Below are positions 17,185-26,020 of a stretch of DNA of 64,000 nucleotides, one piece after another. The stretch lies in the NCBI RefSeq assembly GCF_052030545.1, contig NZ_JBPDIH010000013.1:1-64000 (forward strand), read 5' to 3'. Made by a program: the position numbers and the translations under genes. This DNA is from CANMXU01 sp052030545 (GTDB taxonomy: Bacteria > Pseudomonadota > Gammaproteobacteria > Enterobacterales > Alteromonadaceae). The stretch's first letter is position 1. Every line of letters begins with the position of its first letter. The notes below the pieces were generated by a model. That model had not been told where the DNA came from, did no database searches, and worked only from the letters and a program-made list of their open reading frames with translations.

Positions 17185-17345
17185 GATACTCTCCTTACAA
17201 TATTCTATTATTTTATTTATTTTTTTATTGCGTCTCAGTTCAACTTAACTGGCAGCAATATTCGTGACAATAGCTTGTTACAAATTGCTTACACGACTAA
17301 GCCACACCCGCTATTTCTAGTGAGCTTAGTAAGCACTTATTCTTA

Positions 17346-18803
17346 TTATTTAAGGTTTAAATGAGTTTCTTTTTTGCTATCGACAATGGTTTGATGATAG
17401 GTATCCATTCGCTCGATATCGTAGTTTTCAAATTTTCGCTGCAGTAGCCAGCGCGGTCGCTCTAGCGTAGATTCCCAGGCAAATAATTGTTTGAACATTT
17501 GCTTCACTCGCTCGGGTTCAGCCGCTGCTAAGTCATGTTGCTCTTTAAGGTCGTTAGGTAAGTAGTAAAGTTGTGCCGGTCGGTCAGGAAATCGCATAAG
17601 TTTCCAATCACCAACACGAATTGTGCCGCGAACGTCTTTTTTCCAATACAAAACGTCATGTGGGCGGCCAGTATTTTTCCCAAAAACGTAAGGTAAAAGG
17701 TCGACGCCATCTAAACTTGACAGTTTTTCACTGTCGCCACCGGCTGCGCCATAAAAGGTTGGCGTTAAATCTAATAAGCTGATCGGGTATTGATATTCAC
17801 TACCGCCAGTGATTTTATTTGGCCACTTCATAATGAAAGGAACACGCACGCCACCTTCTAAATGATTTGACTTCGAACCACTTAATGGAAAGTTGCTTGA
17901 GGCATTTCTGTCTGTCGGGCCGCCGTTGTCATTGGTAAATACCACAATGGTATTGTCATCTATGCCTAATGCTTTTAAGGCATCGATAATTTTGCCACTT
18001 GCGCGATCCATGGCTAACGTCATGGCCGCAAGTGTTTGCAGCTTGCCCGTTAAGTTAGGAAATTGCGCTAAATCTTCTTTGGTTGCATCCATAGGTGTAT
18101 GCACTGCATTAAAAGCAACAAAGGCAAGAAACGGTTTGTCGGCTTTATGTTGACGTTCAATAAAGTCGATGGCTTCGTCAGCTAATACATCAGTTAAATA
18201 ACCGTTATGTTCACCCATATTGGCAAAGTTACGCTCCATTAAATCAAGGTGACTTGCTGGTGCTTTTGAATAAGCAAAGTAACTTCTTGCGCCGCCACGA
18301 AAACCATAGAATTCATCAAAACCACGATTCAACGGGTGAAACTTATCGTCACCACCTAAGTGCCATTTACCGTAATACGCCGTTTGATAACCTTGCTGCT
18401 TTAGGTATTCACCCATGGTTTTTTCGTTTACCGGCACGCCCATGTCGTTGCCATCGGCACCTGAATTTTTACTCATGTAACCTGGTACGTTGTTTTCTTC
18501 AAAACCAAAACGTTGTTGGTATTTACCGGTAATTAAGCCAGCGCGAGACGGACCACAAGTTGGGTCTGATACATACGCTTGACGAAATAACATGCCGTCG
18601 TTAGCCAGTTCGTCAAGACGTGGTGTCTTCATAATTTTCGAACCATGAAAACCAAAGTCGCCATAACCGGCATCATCGGCAAACAACACAACAATATTCG
18701 GTTTTTGCTGTTTAGCGTATGCACTAGGAAGCAAAGCAACTGCGCAGATAACCAGCGATAATACTTTTGTCAGGCGCAATGTCTGCTGAAATAAATTAGT
18801 CAT
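17346..18803 (-). CDS. Formylglycine-dependent sulfatase (S1 family)
   Basis: This 485-residue exported sulfatase has a signal peptide (ending PSAYAKQ), the metal-binding start NIVVLFADDAGYGDFG and the activation motif C-G-P-S-R, with Cys83 the residue converted to formylglycine. Further active-site segments are YYGKWHLGG and VVFTNDNGGP. It is the third gene of an operon with the cycloisomerase and aldehyde dehydrogenase; its ATG overlaps the dehydrogenase stop by 8 bp. It probably acts on sulfated galactose or anhydrogalactose of carrageenan oligosaccharides. The position attacked (O-2, O-4) cannot be read without subfamily assignment. Confidence 0.9.
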   Translation of the reverse strand: MTNLFQQTLRLTKVLSLVICAVALLPSAYAKQQKPNIVVLFADDAGYGDFGFHGSKIMKTPRLDELANDGMLFRQAYVSDPTCGPSRAGLITGKYQQRFGFEENNVPGYMSKNSGADGNDMGVPVNEKTMGEYLKQQGYQTAYYGKWHLGGDDKFHPLNRGFDEFYGFRGGARSYFAYSKAPASHLDLMERNFANMGEHNGYLTDVLADEAIDFIERQHKADKPFLAFVAFNAVHTPMDATKEDLAQFPNLTGKLQTLAAMTLAMDRASGKIIDALKALGIDDNTIVVFTNDNGGPTDRNASSNFPLSGSKSNHLEGGVRVPFIMKWPNKITGGSEYQYPISLLDLTPTFYGAAGGDSEKLSSLDGVDLLPYVFGKNTGRPHDVLYWKKDVRGTIRVGDWKLMRFPDRPAQLYYLPNDLKEQHDLAAAEPERVKQMFKQLFAWESTLERPRWLLQRKFENYDIERMDTYHQTIVDSKKETHLNLK

Positions 18804-20232
18804 TGATCAGTACCGATACACGTTTGTTAGTTAAGTATTCTTGCAAGCTGTATTGTGAGCAGTCTTTACCTACGCCACTTTGTTTTAAGCCGCCGTGTGG
18901 TAAATGCACGCCGTAGTGAACTTCGTTAACACAAACACTACCTGCTTGAATTTGATTGGCCGCTTGCAAACCACGTTTTAAGTTTGTGGTGTACACATAA
19001 GCCGCTAAACCGTATTCACTGTCGTTTGCCATCGCGATAACATCGTCGTTATCGCCAAAGGGAATGACAGGTAAAACTGGGCCAAAAATCTCATTGCTCG
19101 CTAATGCCATGTTCTGATTAACATCGGCAACAATCGTTGGCTGTAGGTAAAAACCTTTTGGATGACTGGCAGGAATTTCTCCGCCTAGCGTAATACGTGC
19201 ACCGTCGGCTGCTGCTGATTCAATTAAACCAATAATACGGCTTCGCTCACGTGCGCTACTTAGTGGTCCCATTTGGCGACCTTCGCCACGTCCTGCTTGC
19301 AAATTAATGCCTTCGGCATGTGCTTTTGCATGAGCTAAAAAATCTTGGTAAACCGACTCGTGCACAAAACAACGGTTGGGTGATACACACACTTGACCAC
19401 TGTTACCAAATTTAAGATCGACAATGTTTTGCGCAGCTTTTTTCACTTCAGCATCGTCATAAACCACCACTGGCGCGTTTCCGCCTAGTTCAACCGAGAA
19501 ATGTTTAACGCTAGTACACGCCGTTTTCATGGCGCGAATACCCGATTGTGTTGAACCTATCATGGTAAATAACGATGGAATATCGCTGGTTAATAACGGG
19601 TTAGTCACGTCGTAATCGTTACTGGTGATAATGTTAACAACACCAGCAGGAAAACCTGCTTCTAACGCCAATTCCGCGCAGCGTAAGGTTGCAAGCGGTG
19701 TAGTTTGTGACGGTTTGATAATTGATGTACAACCTGATGCTAACGCTGGACCTAACTTGTAACCTAGGTTAAGTAGTGGGAAGTTCCATGCTAAATAACC
19801 CACCACAACCCCTAACGCTTGACGTTGTACGTAATGATGAAAACGACCACTAGGGTCAACAATGACCGGTTGCTCGATACGTTTAACTTCTTCAACAAAA
19901 TAACGTAAACAGGTCACTAACATGCCAAAATCGTATTCAGCGTTATCGAGTGGTTTGCCTGTTTCAGCAATTAAAATGTCGATAATTTCTTCTTTGTGCT
20001 GCTCTAAAATATCGGCATATTTCAAAATAAGCTGCTCACGCACTTCCACTGCCGTAGTTGACCAGCTTGCAAAGCTCGCATTCGCGGCAGATAACGCCAT
20101 TTCAACTTGAGTTGCGTCAATATCTGGTACTTGGGCGATCACTGCTTCATTGTCTGGGTTGATCACATCAAAGGTTTTTGCTGAGCTATGTAGCTCGCCA
20201 TTGATAAGCATTTTAAAGTTTAAATTGTTCAT
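18796..20232 (-). CDS. Aldehyde dehydrogenase, probable 3,6-anhydro-D-galactose dehydrogenase
   Basis: This 478-residue NAD(P)-dependent aldehyde dehydrogenase is of the succinate-semialdehyde-dehydrogenase-like branch. The catalytic pair is Glu248 (VELGGN) and Cys282 (SGQVCVSPN), spaced 34 residues apart as in the family. The coenzyme-fold segments IIKPSQTTPLA and MIGSTQSG are present. ATG 20232 overlaps the upstream stop as ATGA, with GGAA placed ahead; the longer frame uses a TTG at 20250 and is less likely. Next to a cycloisomerase, DgoK, DgoA and GH127, it fits the first step of anhydro-D-galactose catabolism: oxidation to 3,6-anhydro-D-galactonate. Substrate assignment is by context. 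Confidence 0.85.
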   Translation of the reverse strand: MNNLNFKMLINGELHSSAKTFDVINPDNEAVIAQVPDIDATQVEMALSAANASFASWSTTAVEVREQLILKYADILEQHKEEIIDILIAETGKPLDNAEYDFGMLVTCLRYFVEEVKRIEQPVIVDPSGRFHHYVQRQALGVVVGYLAWNFPLLNLGYKLGPALASGCTSIIKPSQTTPLATLRCAELALEAGFPAGVVNIITSNDYDVTNPLLTSDIPSLFTMIGSTQSGIRAMKTACTSVKHFSVELGGNAPVVVYDDAEVKKAAQNIVDLKFGNSGQVCVSPNRCFVHESVYQDFLAHAKAHAEGINLQAGRGEGRQMGPLSSARERSRIIGLIESAAADGARITLGGEIPASHPKGFYLQPTIVADVNQNMALASNEIFGPVLPVIPFGDNDDVIAMANDSEYGLAAYVYTTNLKRGLQAANQIQAGSVCVNEVHYGVHLPHGGLKQSGVGKDCSQYSLQEYLTNKRVSVLIND

Positions 20233-21380
20233 TTTGATTCCGTTGCACAAATATCAAATTCTTTCAGTTGATCTAAGTCTATCTCAACACCGAGACCTGC
20301 GCCTGTTGGCACACTCGCTTGACCATTATTTACTGACACTATGGTTTTATATAAATTATCGCGTAGTGGGTTTTCGGTGCGATCGTATTCAAGCATTAAC
20401 TCTTTCGGCTCTGCGCGGCCAGGTTCGTGATAAGCGGTTGCTAAAAAGTGAGTCGCTGCGGCTAAATTTAATTGCGTACCCCAAACATGTGGGATCATAT
20501 TAATGCCTTGCGCCGACGCTAAGGTGCGAATTTTTAAGGCTTCGCTTGGACCACCGCAATACGCTAAATCAGCTTGTAATAATTGCACGCCACCTGCGTC
20601 TAACAGTTTTTTAAAGCCAAAACGTGTTTGTTCACATTCACCGGTCGCAATAGCTACTGTGCATTTATCTTGCAGTTGGCGGAATAATTCAGGGTGCTCA
20701 GGTGATAATGGCTCTTCAAACCAAATGTAGTTATTTTCGTCTAATACCTTAGCAATACGTGTTGCTTCACTTAGGTCGTAGGCATGATTTGAGTCTGCGG
20801 CAAGTAAGGTGTTAGGTAGGGCTTCACGCATGGCAATAATCAGTTTTTCGTCAAAGTCAGGGTTTTTACCGACTTTAATTTTCATTGCCTGATAACCTTC
20901 TTCGGCATAGCCTTTTGCTTCTGCAACTAATTCTGGTAATAAAATTTCTTCAGGCGCGTCTCTAAAGTACATGCCTGTTGCATAACAAGGCACTTGCTCA
21001 CGCTGTTTGCCGCCCATTAAATCACTTACTGATAAATTCAGCGCTTTACCTTTTAGATCCCAAAGTGCCATGTCGATGCCAGACATTGCCGACATCATAA
21101 TACCCGAACGGGCAAAATCTAATGAAGAGCGCCACATATGGTGCCAAATTGCATCGGTAGATAAGGCGTTCATCGACAGTATGCGCGGCGCATAAAATTT
21201 TTCTACTGCTGCTTGAATAACATCTGCCGGACCATAACACTCGCCCCAACCTGAAATGCCTTGGTCAGTGATAACTTCAATCACTAGCACATTACGTTGG
21301 TTGTATGCCCACTGAGAAAAACCAAAAGGCTGTTCTAAATGGCATCTTAAATGGTGTGTTTTAATACATTCTATTTTCAT
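20229..21380 (-). CDS. Enolase-superfamily (MR/MLE) enzyme, probable 3,6-anhydro-D-galactonate cycloisomerase
   Basis: This 383-residue enzyme is of the mandelate racemase/muconate lactonizing type. It has the K-x-K acid/base motif (MKIKVGK, Lys167 and Lys169), metal ligands in AADSNHAYD, WFEEPLSPE and ATGECEQTRF, and the opposite-face base His298 (MIPHVWGT). D-galactonate dehydratase is the closest well-known relative. In a locus with GH127 and an aldehyde dehydrogenase, the cycloisomerase giving 2-keto-3-deoxy-D-galactonate is the better fit (inference). It is the first gene of a three-gene operon with a palindromic operator about 120 bp upstream. Confidence 0.85.
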   Translation of the reverse strand: MKIECIKTHHLRCHLEQPFGFSQWAYNQRNVLVIEVITDQGISGWGECYGPADVIQAAVEKFYAPRILSMNALSTDAIWHHMWRSSLDFARSGIMMSAMSGIDMALWDLKGKALNLSVSDLMGGKQREQVPCYATGMYFRDAPEEILLPELVAEAKGYAEEGYQAMKIKVGKNPDFDEKLIIAMREALPNTLLAADSNHAYDLSEATRIAKVLDENNYIWFEEPLSPEHPELFRQLQDKCTVAIATGECEQTRFGFKKLLDAGGVQLLQADLAYCGGPSEALKIRTLASAQGINMIPHVWGTQLNLAAATHFLATAYHEPGRAEPKELMLEYDRTENPLRDNLYKTIVSVNNGQASVPTGAGLGVEIDLDQLKEFDICATESK

Positions 21381-21779
21381 CTTCTATCCAACTTTTGGGC
21401 TAGATTACTGCTATTGCAAAATACGTTTGAGATAAATACACAGGCAAAGAAAAGGCATCTCAAAACACTTTTACTCATTGTGGAATCTATATAAACATAT
21501 GATGTTTGCATTTACAATACTTTTGATGAAAATAAATGGTGCATTCTTTAACCATATTGACAAAAATATGCTCAAGACAGAAAAGCACCACTTTAATTAA
21601 CTCATTGTAATTATATGAAATATTAAATAACTAGATGTGAAATGCACCGCACATCAAGACAATTTTTTGGACAGTAAAAAATTTGTAACCTTGCAGATTT
21701 GTGCACATTCAAAGTGCATTCATGGTGAGAAATTAACGATAATTTTGGCAAAACAGCGCATACAAGGTATTTCAGAAAC
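21381..21779. other. Non-coding promoter region upstream of the cycloisomerase operon
   Basis: There is no supportable gene in this roughly 400-bp stretch; the small open frames lack ribosome sites and family-like sequence. It holds the promoter of the minus-strand operon and the locus palindrome at 21493-21507. The rest is AT-rich and shows nothing I recognise. Confidence 0.6.
21493..21507. promoter_or_regulatory. Palindromic operator site A (AAACATATGATGTTT)
   Basis: One of five AAACAT-N3-ATGTTT palindromes in the locus, and the exact reverse complement of site E at 33203. It lies 113-127 bp upstream of the cycloisomerase start. Probably bound by the GntR/FadR-type regulator encoded at 25165-25911 (inference). 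Confidence 0.7.
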
Positions 21780-21780
21780 A

Positions 21781-21809
21781 AAAAAGCCCAGCGTAATATG
21801 CTGGGCTTT
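21781..21809 (-). terminator. Rho-independent terminator of the two-sulfatase operon
   Basis: AAAGCCCAGC (21783-21792) pairs perfectly with GCTGGGCTTT (21800-21809) around a 7-nt loop. Read on the minus strand the hairpin is followed by a T-rich tract. It lies 45 bp past the stop of the sulfatase gene at 21854. Confidence 0.8.
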
Positions 21810-21853
21810 AGGCGATAAATGCGAGTGAATGATTGTTTAAACTTATGCTCAGC

Positions 21854-23293
21854 TTATTCTATCGAGAACATTTCACCGTATCGTGGCATATCTGCTTTAC
21901 GCCATTCATCACCTTCTTGATGAATATGAAACCATTGTGGCGGCTTATTTGACCACGCCCAATGCGCAACATCGTTAACCATGTCTTGCAAAATTAATGG
22001 GTGTTTGTCGCTTAAGTCATGCTGTTCGCTGATATCATTTTCAATATCAAACAACTGCCATTGACCGGTTTTTTTAGTGCGTACTGCTTTAAACTGATCA
22101 CGCCTTACTGAAATATCGTGTGCCGCTAAGCGATGGCGCATAATAAATAAGCTTTCACCAGAGCGGGCATTGGAACCGTTTAATACATCTTGCCAAATAT
22201 CTTTACCGTCAAGTTGCTTATTTGGCGGCAGGATTGCGCCGGCAAGTTGGCTAAAAGTAGGGTAGAGATCTAACGCAGATACTGGATATTGATAGTGCTT
22301 ACCTTGCTTGATTGCTTGCGGCCAATGCACAAACATTGGTACCCGATGACCGCCTTCATGGGCACTGCCTTTGCCTTCTTTAAGTGGTTTATTTACTCCG
22401 CCTTGACTGACTTTACCGCCATTGTCGCTTAAAAATACAATTAAGGTATTTTCATATTGTCCTGTGGCTTTTAAGGAATCAACAATACGTTTGATACCGC
22501 GATCTACCGCATAAACCATCGCTGCATAGGTACGACGCTTTTTATCTTTAATATGACTAAATTTTGCCAAGTCTTCTGCTTTAGCTTCTAACGGCACATG
22601 TGGCGCATTGTAAGCAAGGTAAAGGAAAAATGGCTGCTGTGAATTTGTGGCTGCTTTTTCAACAAAGTTCACTGCTTCACGCGATAAAGCATCGGTAATA
22701 TATTCAGTTTCTCTAACGTCTTTACCGTTAAACTCTAATGGCTTTAAATAATCGTTGATGTATTGCAGTCCTTGCTTTTTCAGCGCTTGATAACGTGGAC
22801 GATATTTGTCAGGAAAATACTGATGTCCGCCGCCTAAAAAGCCATAAAAGTCGTCAAAACCACGATTGTTGGGATGATATGGCGCTAATTCACCTAAATG
22901 CCATTTACCAATTGCACCAGTGTAATAGTTCGCTTGTTGCAGCGTTTTACTGATGTATTGTTCGTTAACGTCGATGCCAGTAGATGAGCCATTTACCGGT
23001 AAATTAAAATCCGCACCGATTTTATGCGGATAACGACCGGTCATTAATGCGGCGCGGCTTGGTCCACAAAAAGGGTGAGCAACATAGGCTGAACCAAAGA
23101 CCACGCCTTGATTAGCCAGTTGATCAAGTTGTGGCGTTTTAATTTCAGTATTGCCATTAAAGCCAACATCGGCATAGCCTAAATCGTCGGTGAGCACTAA
23201 CAAAATATTAGGTCTTGGTGCTTCTTTAGCAAAAAGACTAAGTGAACAAAGCGCAGCTAACGCGCAGATGCTTTTTAACGTGATAATTTTCAT
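21854..23293 (-). CDS. Formylglycine-dependent sulfatase (S1 family)
   Basis: This 479-residue sulfatase has a signal peptide (LAALCSLSLFAKEA), the metal site start NILLVLTDDLGYADVG and the activation motif C-G-P-S-R (Cys76). The segments GAIGKWHLGE and VFLSDNGGK are also visible. It ends near a GDEWRKADMPRYGE segment. It is second in an operon behind the sulfatase at 23359-24888 (65-bp gap). It is related to, but clearly different from, the sulfatase at 17346, so the locus can probably attack more than one sulfate position. Confidence 0.9.
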   Translation of the reverse strand: MKIITLKSICALAALCSLSLFAKEAPRPNILLVLTDDLGYADVGFNGNTEIKTPQLDQLANQGVVFGSAYVAHPFCGPSRAALMTGRYPHKIGADFNLPVNGSSTGIDVNEQYISKTLQQANYYTGAIGKWHLGELAPYHPNNRGFDDFYGFLGGGHQYFPDKYRPRYQALKKQGLQYINDYLKPLEFNGKDVRETEYITDALSREAVNFVEKAATNSQQPFFLYLAYNAPHVPLEAKAEDLAKFSHIKDKKRRTYAAMVYAVDRGIKRIVDSLKATGQYENTLIVFLSDNGGKVSQGGVNKPLKEGKGSAHEGGHRVPMFVHWPQAIKQGKHYQYPVSALDLYPTFSQLAGAILPPNKQLDGKDIWQDVLNGSNARSGESLFIMRHRLAAHDISVRRDQFKAVRTKKTGQWQLFDIENDISEQHDLSDKHPLILQDMVNDVAHWAWSNKPPQWFHIHQEGDEWRKADMPRYGEMFSIE

Positions 23294-23358
23294 TATTAAC
23301 CTCTAGGCCAAGCCGATGCTCGGCAGATAATCGTAAGTTTGACTATTGCCAAGTAAAC

Positions 23359-24888
23359 TTAGCGTAAATACGCTTTTGCGTGATATTCCAGTTTTGCTAA
23401 CGAAGGATCATCAACACGTGCTAATTCTGCTTTGAGCAATTGCACCATCTGTGCGCGTTGCTTTTTGTAGGCAGGATTGTTAATAAGATTGGTTACTTCG
23501 CCAGGGTCTTTTTGTAAATCGTATAATTCATCGCGATTGTCTCCGGGGTTCCAAACAAATTTCAGCTCAGGTGTGCGCACAGCACGAATACCAAACCAAG
23601 AGCCGTTATACCATTCATACGCATACAAGGCAGTGTCGGCATGACCTTGCTCCGCTTGGTCGCCTTGTTCAATAAGTGGTATTAAGCTGTGCCCGTCGAC
23701 TTCACCGTCAGCCGGTAGTTGCATCCACTGGGCGAGTGTCGGCGTAATATCTAACATTGACACTTGACGTGTGACGGTGCGCGATTGTTGCTTAGGATCT
23801 TTGATAAGTAACGGCATACGCATTAATTCGTCGTACGCATACGGACCTTTGTCGTAAAGGTTATGTTCACCTAACATGCTGCCTTGGTCGCCAAGCAATA
23901 CGATATGTAAATCGTCGTAAATACCTTCATCTTTTGCCGTTTGCAATAACTCACCAACAATGCGATCAACCATAGCAATTGCGCCATAATAATAAGCTCG
24001 CGATTTGCGCCAATCCATTTCCGACATGTGGCTGACATCATGCCAAGGCCACCAAATACCATCTTGAGCAAGGGGTTTGTTGATACGTTTTACGCCATGA
24101 TTGCTCGGTAATTCAACCTTGCTTGGGTCAAACATACTGGCATATGGTTCTGGCACGCGGTAAGCAGGGTGAGGTTGATTAAAGCTGATCACACCAAAAA
24201 ACGGACGCTCATCTTTCGCCACTTGTTTCAGCATTTTTTGACCATTAAGCACTTTTTTATAAGCGTTTGTATCTTTATAGCCGCCCGGTAAGGTTAACCA
24301 ATATTCGTGCTTTTCATTATTTTTATCGAGCTTGCCGTTTTTATAACCTTCTATTTGCGCCACTTTGGCATAAGGGGTGTATTGGCGACTAAATCGCTCG
24401 CGCGGTTCATGACCGTGGCTCAAGTCTATTTCTGCGCCGCGCATTTCTGTGCCACGAGCACCTAAGTGCCATTTGCCAACATGACCAACGAGATAGCCGG
24501 CCTCAGATGCACGTTTGATTAAACCACCTTCTTTTAAATCAAGCTCTGATAATCGGGAATGATACAGCTCTACATTATCATCAAGACCAGTTTTATGACC
24601 CCAACGACCGGTGTACATCGCTGCACGCGAAGGTGAGCAAAGCCCTGTGGTGGTCATGGCATTGTCAAAACGGGTTGACTCAGCAGCTAATGCGTCAATA
24701 TTAGGCGTATGTACAGGGCCGCCACGATAAGAAAAGGAGTCAAAACGCATATCATCAAACATCAATACTAATACGTTAGGCTTTTTAGCAGGTGTCGCCG
24801 TTGTTTTAACATCGGCATTAGCCGTACAACCTAACAGTAGTGTGCTTAACGCCAGACTAACTAACGCGAGTGTTGTTTTATTTTTCAT
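23359..24888 (-). CDS. Formylglycine-dependent sulfatase lipoprotein (S1 family)
   Basis: This sulfatase of about 509 residues has a lipobox (STLLLGC), the metal site NVLVLMFDDMRFDSF and the activation motif C-S-P-S-R (Cys84). The segment GHVGKWHLGARG and the metal-site end LLGDQGSMLGEHNLYDKGP follow; the latter is the iduronate-2-sulfatase-like or choline-sulfatase-like style, unlike the DNGG style of the other two sulfatases. I chose ATG 24888 because the hydrophobic signal begins there (MKNKTTLALVS); the longer frame adds 14 polar residues. Operator site B lies about 100 bp upstream. Confidence 0.88.
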   Translation of the reverse strand: MKNKTTLALVSLALSTLLLGCTANADVKTTATPAKKPNVLVLMFDDMRFDSFSYRGGPVHTPNIDALAAESTRFDNAMTTTGLCSPSRAAMYTGRWGHKTGLDDNVELYHSRLSELDLKEGGLIKRASEAGYLVGHVGKWHLGARGTEMRGAEIDLSHGHEPRERFSRQYTPYAKVAQIEGYKNGKLDKNNEKHEYWLTLPGGYKDTNAYKKVLNGQKMLKQVAKDERPFFGVISFNQPHPAYRVPEPYASMFDPSKVELPSNHGVKRINKPLAQDGIWWPWHDVSHMSEMDWRKSRAYYYGAIAMVDRIVGELLQTAKDEGIYDDLHIVLLGDQGSMLGEHNLYDKGPYAYDELMRMPLLIKDPKQQSRTVTRQVSMLDITPTLAQWMQLPADGEVDGHSLIPLIEQGDQAEQGHADTALYAYEWYNGSWFGIRAVRTPELKFVWNPGDNRDELYDLQKDPGEVTNLINNPAYKKQRAQMVQLLKAELARVDDPSLAKLEYHAKAYLR

Positions 24889-24988
24889 TTTATTGTTCTC
24901 GTCTTGGCAAAGTGCAGTTAGCTGAACCAAATTCCCTTGCGAATTTTGATCACCATGTGCAAATGCCTATTTAAGATGTGATTTATTT

Positions 24989-25003
24989 AAACATACTATG
25001 TTT
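24989..25003. promoter_or_regulatory. Palindromic operator site B (AAACATACTATGTTT)
   Basis: A copy of the AAACAT-N3-ATGTTT palindrome; the symmetry extends to 19 bp (24987-25005). It lies 101-115 bp upstream of the first sulfatase gene of the minus-strand pair. Same core as site D. Confidence 0.75.
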
Positions 25004-25107
25004 AACAATAAAACCTGAATTGCTATATTTATTAGCTAATATTGTGTAAAAAATATGTAAAGGCGCAAACAGGTAAGTGAGACATACATTTAACACGCCC
25101 TAAAAAC

Positions 25108-25139
25108 AAAAAACGCCACAAATACCTTGTAGCGTTTTT
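25108..25139 (-). terminator. Terminator of the GntR-type regulator gene
   Basis: AAAAAACGCCACA (25108-25120) pairs with TGTAGCGTTTTT (25128-25139) with one mismatch around a 7-nt loop. On the minus strand a T-run follows. It lies 26 bp past the regulator stop codon. Confidence 0.7.
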
Positions 25140-25164
25140 ATCAAATAAGATTTTTTAAGACTGG

Positions 25165-25911
25165 CTATTCGCGAAAGTCGTCGCCAAACGCTTCTTTTAG
25201 TCGTCTGATCGCGTCCGTTAATAACTTTTCCGTTAAGCGCTCAGCACCTTCGGCATCACCCGAGGCGATCATTTGATACACATCGCGATGAAATTTAACC
25301 GAATCGCTATTTTTACGCGGGTCTTGGTTAGTAATGCGAACACTAACTAATAGCGCCGAGTAAATAACACCTTCCATCGCGTTTAAAAATTCATTGTTAG
25401 CTGCACGTAATACCGCTTTATGGAAAAGGGCGTCAGCAACAACAAATTTTTCAATAGTGCCTTCTTCTTGTTCCATGCGAATTACCGCATCTTCAATTTC
25501 TTTTAAATCTTCTTTACTTGCGCGTTCAGCCGCCCAACGTGCAGCTTTTGGTTCAAACGATAAACGAACATCCATTAACTGGCTGATGAAGGCTTCATTT
25601 GGCGGTGCAGTAATATGCCAAGCTAACACATCGTCATCTAATAAAATCCACTCATGGCGTGGACGAACTTTAGTGCCAATGCCTCTGCGTACGTCAAGTA
25701 ACCCTTTACCCACGAGTATTTTCACTGCATCACGAATAACCACGCGACTTACTTGAAAACGTTCTGCAAGGGCATTTTCGTCATCAATTAAGGTACCGGG
25801 TTCAAATGTACCAGCAACAATACGGCGACCTAATTCTCTGGCAACTTGTACCGAAAGGCTAGGTGTCATCTTGGTTGCACGTTTTAAATCGTAATAAACT
25901 AACTCACTCAT
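25165..25911 (-). CDS. GntR-family (FadR/FCD subfamily) transcriptional regulator of the carrageenan locus
   Basis: This 248-residue regulator has an N-terminal winged helix (GTLIDDENALAERFQVSRVVIRDAVKIL, wing KGLLDVRRGIGTKV). Its C-terminal FCD ligand domain is all-helical, with metal or ligand histidine/acid positions in DVRLSFEPKAAR, ADALFHKAVLRAANN and FHRDVYQMIASGDAEGA. Regulators of this group (e.g. DgoR, UxuR, ExuR relatives) often sense sugar acids such as keto-deoxy-galactonate; here an anhydro-galactonate-pathway intermediate is the natural guess. Operator site C sits 34-48 bp upstream of its start, which suggests autoregulation. Confidence 0.88.
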   Translation of the reverse strand: MSELVYYDLKRATKMTPSLSVQVARELGRRIVAGTFEPGTLIDDENALAERFQVSRVVIRDAVKILVGKGLLDVRRGIGTKVRPRHEWILLDDDVLAWHITAPPNEAFISQLMDVRLSFEPKAARWAAERASKEDLKEIEDAVIRMEQEEGTIEKFVVADALFHKAVLRAANNEFLNAMEGVIYSALLVSVRITNQDPRKNSDSVKFHRDVYQMIASGDAEGAERLTEKLLTDAIRRLKEAFGDDFRE

Positions 25912-25944
25912 AATTTGGGGACTTATCTAAGGTAACAATAAATT

Positions 25945-25959
25945 AAACATAGTATGTTT
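25945..25959. promoter_or_regulatory. Palindromic operator site C (AAACATAGTATGTTT)
   Basis: A copy of the AAACAT-N3-ATGTTT palindrome, the reverse complement of sites B and D, 34-48 bp upstream of the regulator start. The close spacing fits autorepression. Confidence 0.75.
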
Positions 25960-26020
25960 GTAGTTTACAGTCTTGTCGGGCTTTAGCAAGGTTAAATAAC
26001 TATCACAGCACGTTTTTTCA

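Noticed and set aside
20229..21380. Plain D-galactonate dehydratase as the sole assignment
   Set aside because: The enolase-superfamily residues do not separate it from the anhydro-galactonate cycloisomerase. The GH127, dehydrogenase and sulfatase context favours the latter, though the dehydratase cannot be excluded without phylogeny.
21637..21828. 63-codon open frame in the intergenic region before the cycloisomerase
   Set aside because: No ribosome site, low-complexity composition and overlap with the sulfatase terminator hairpin.
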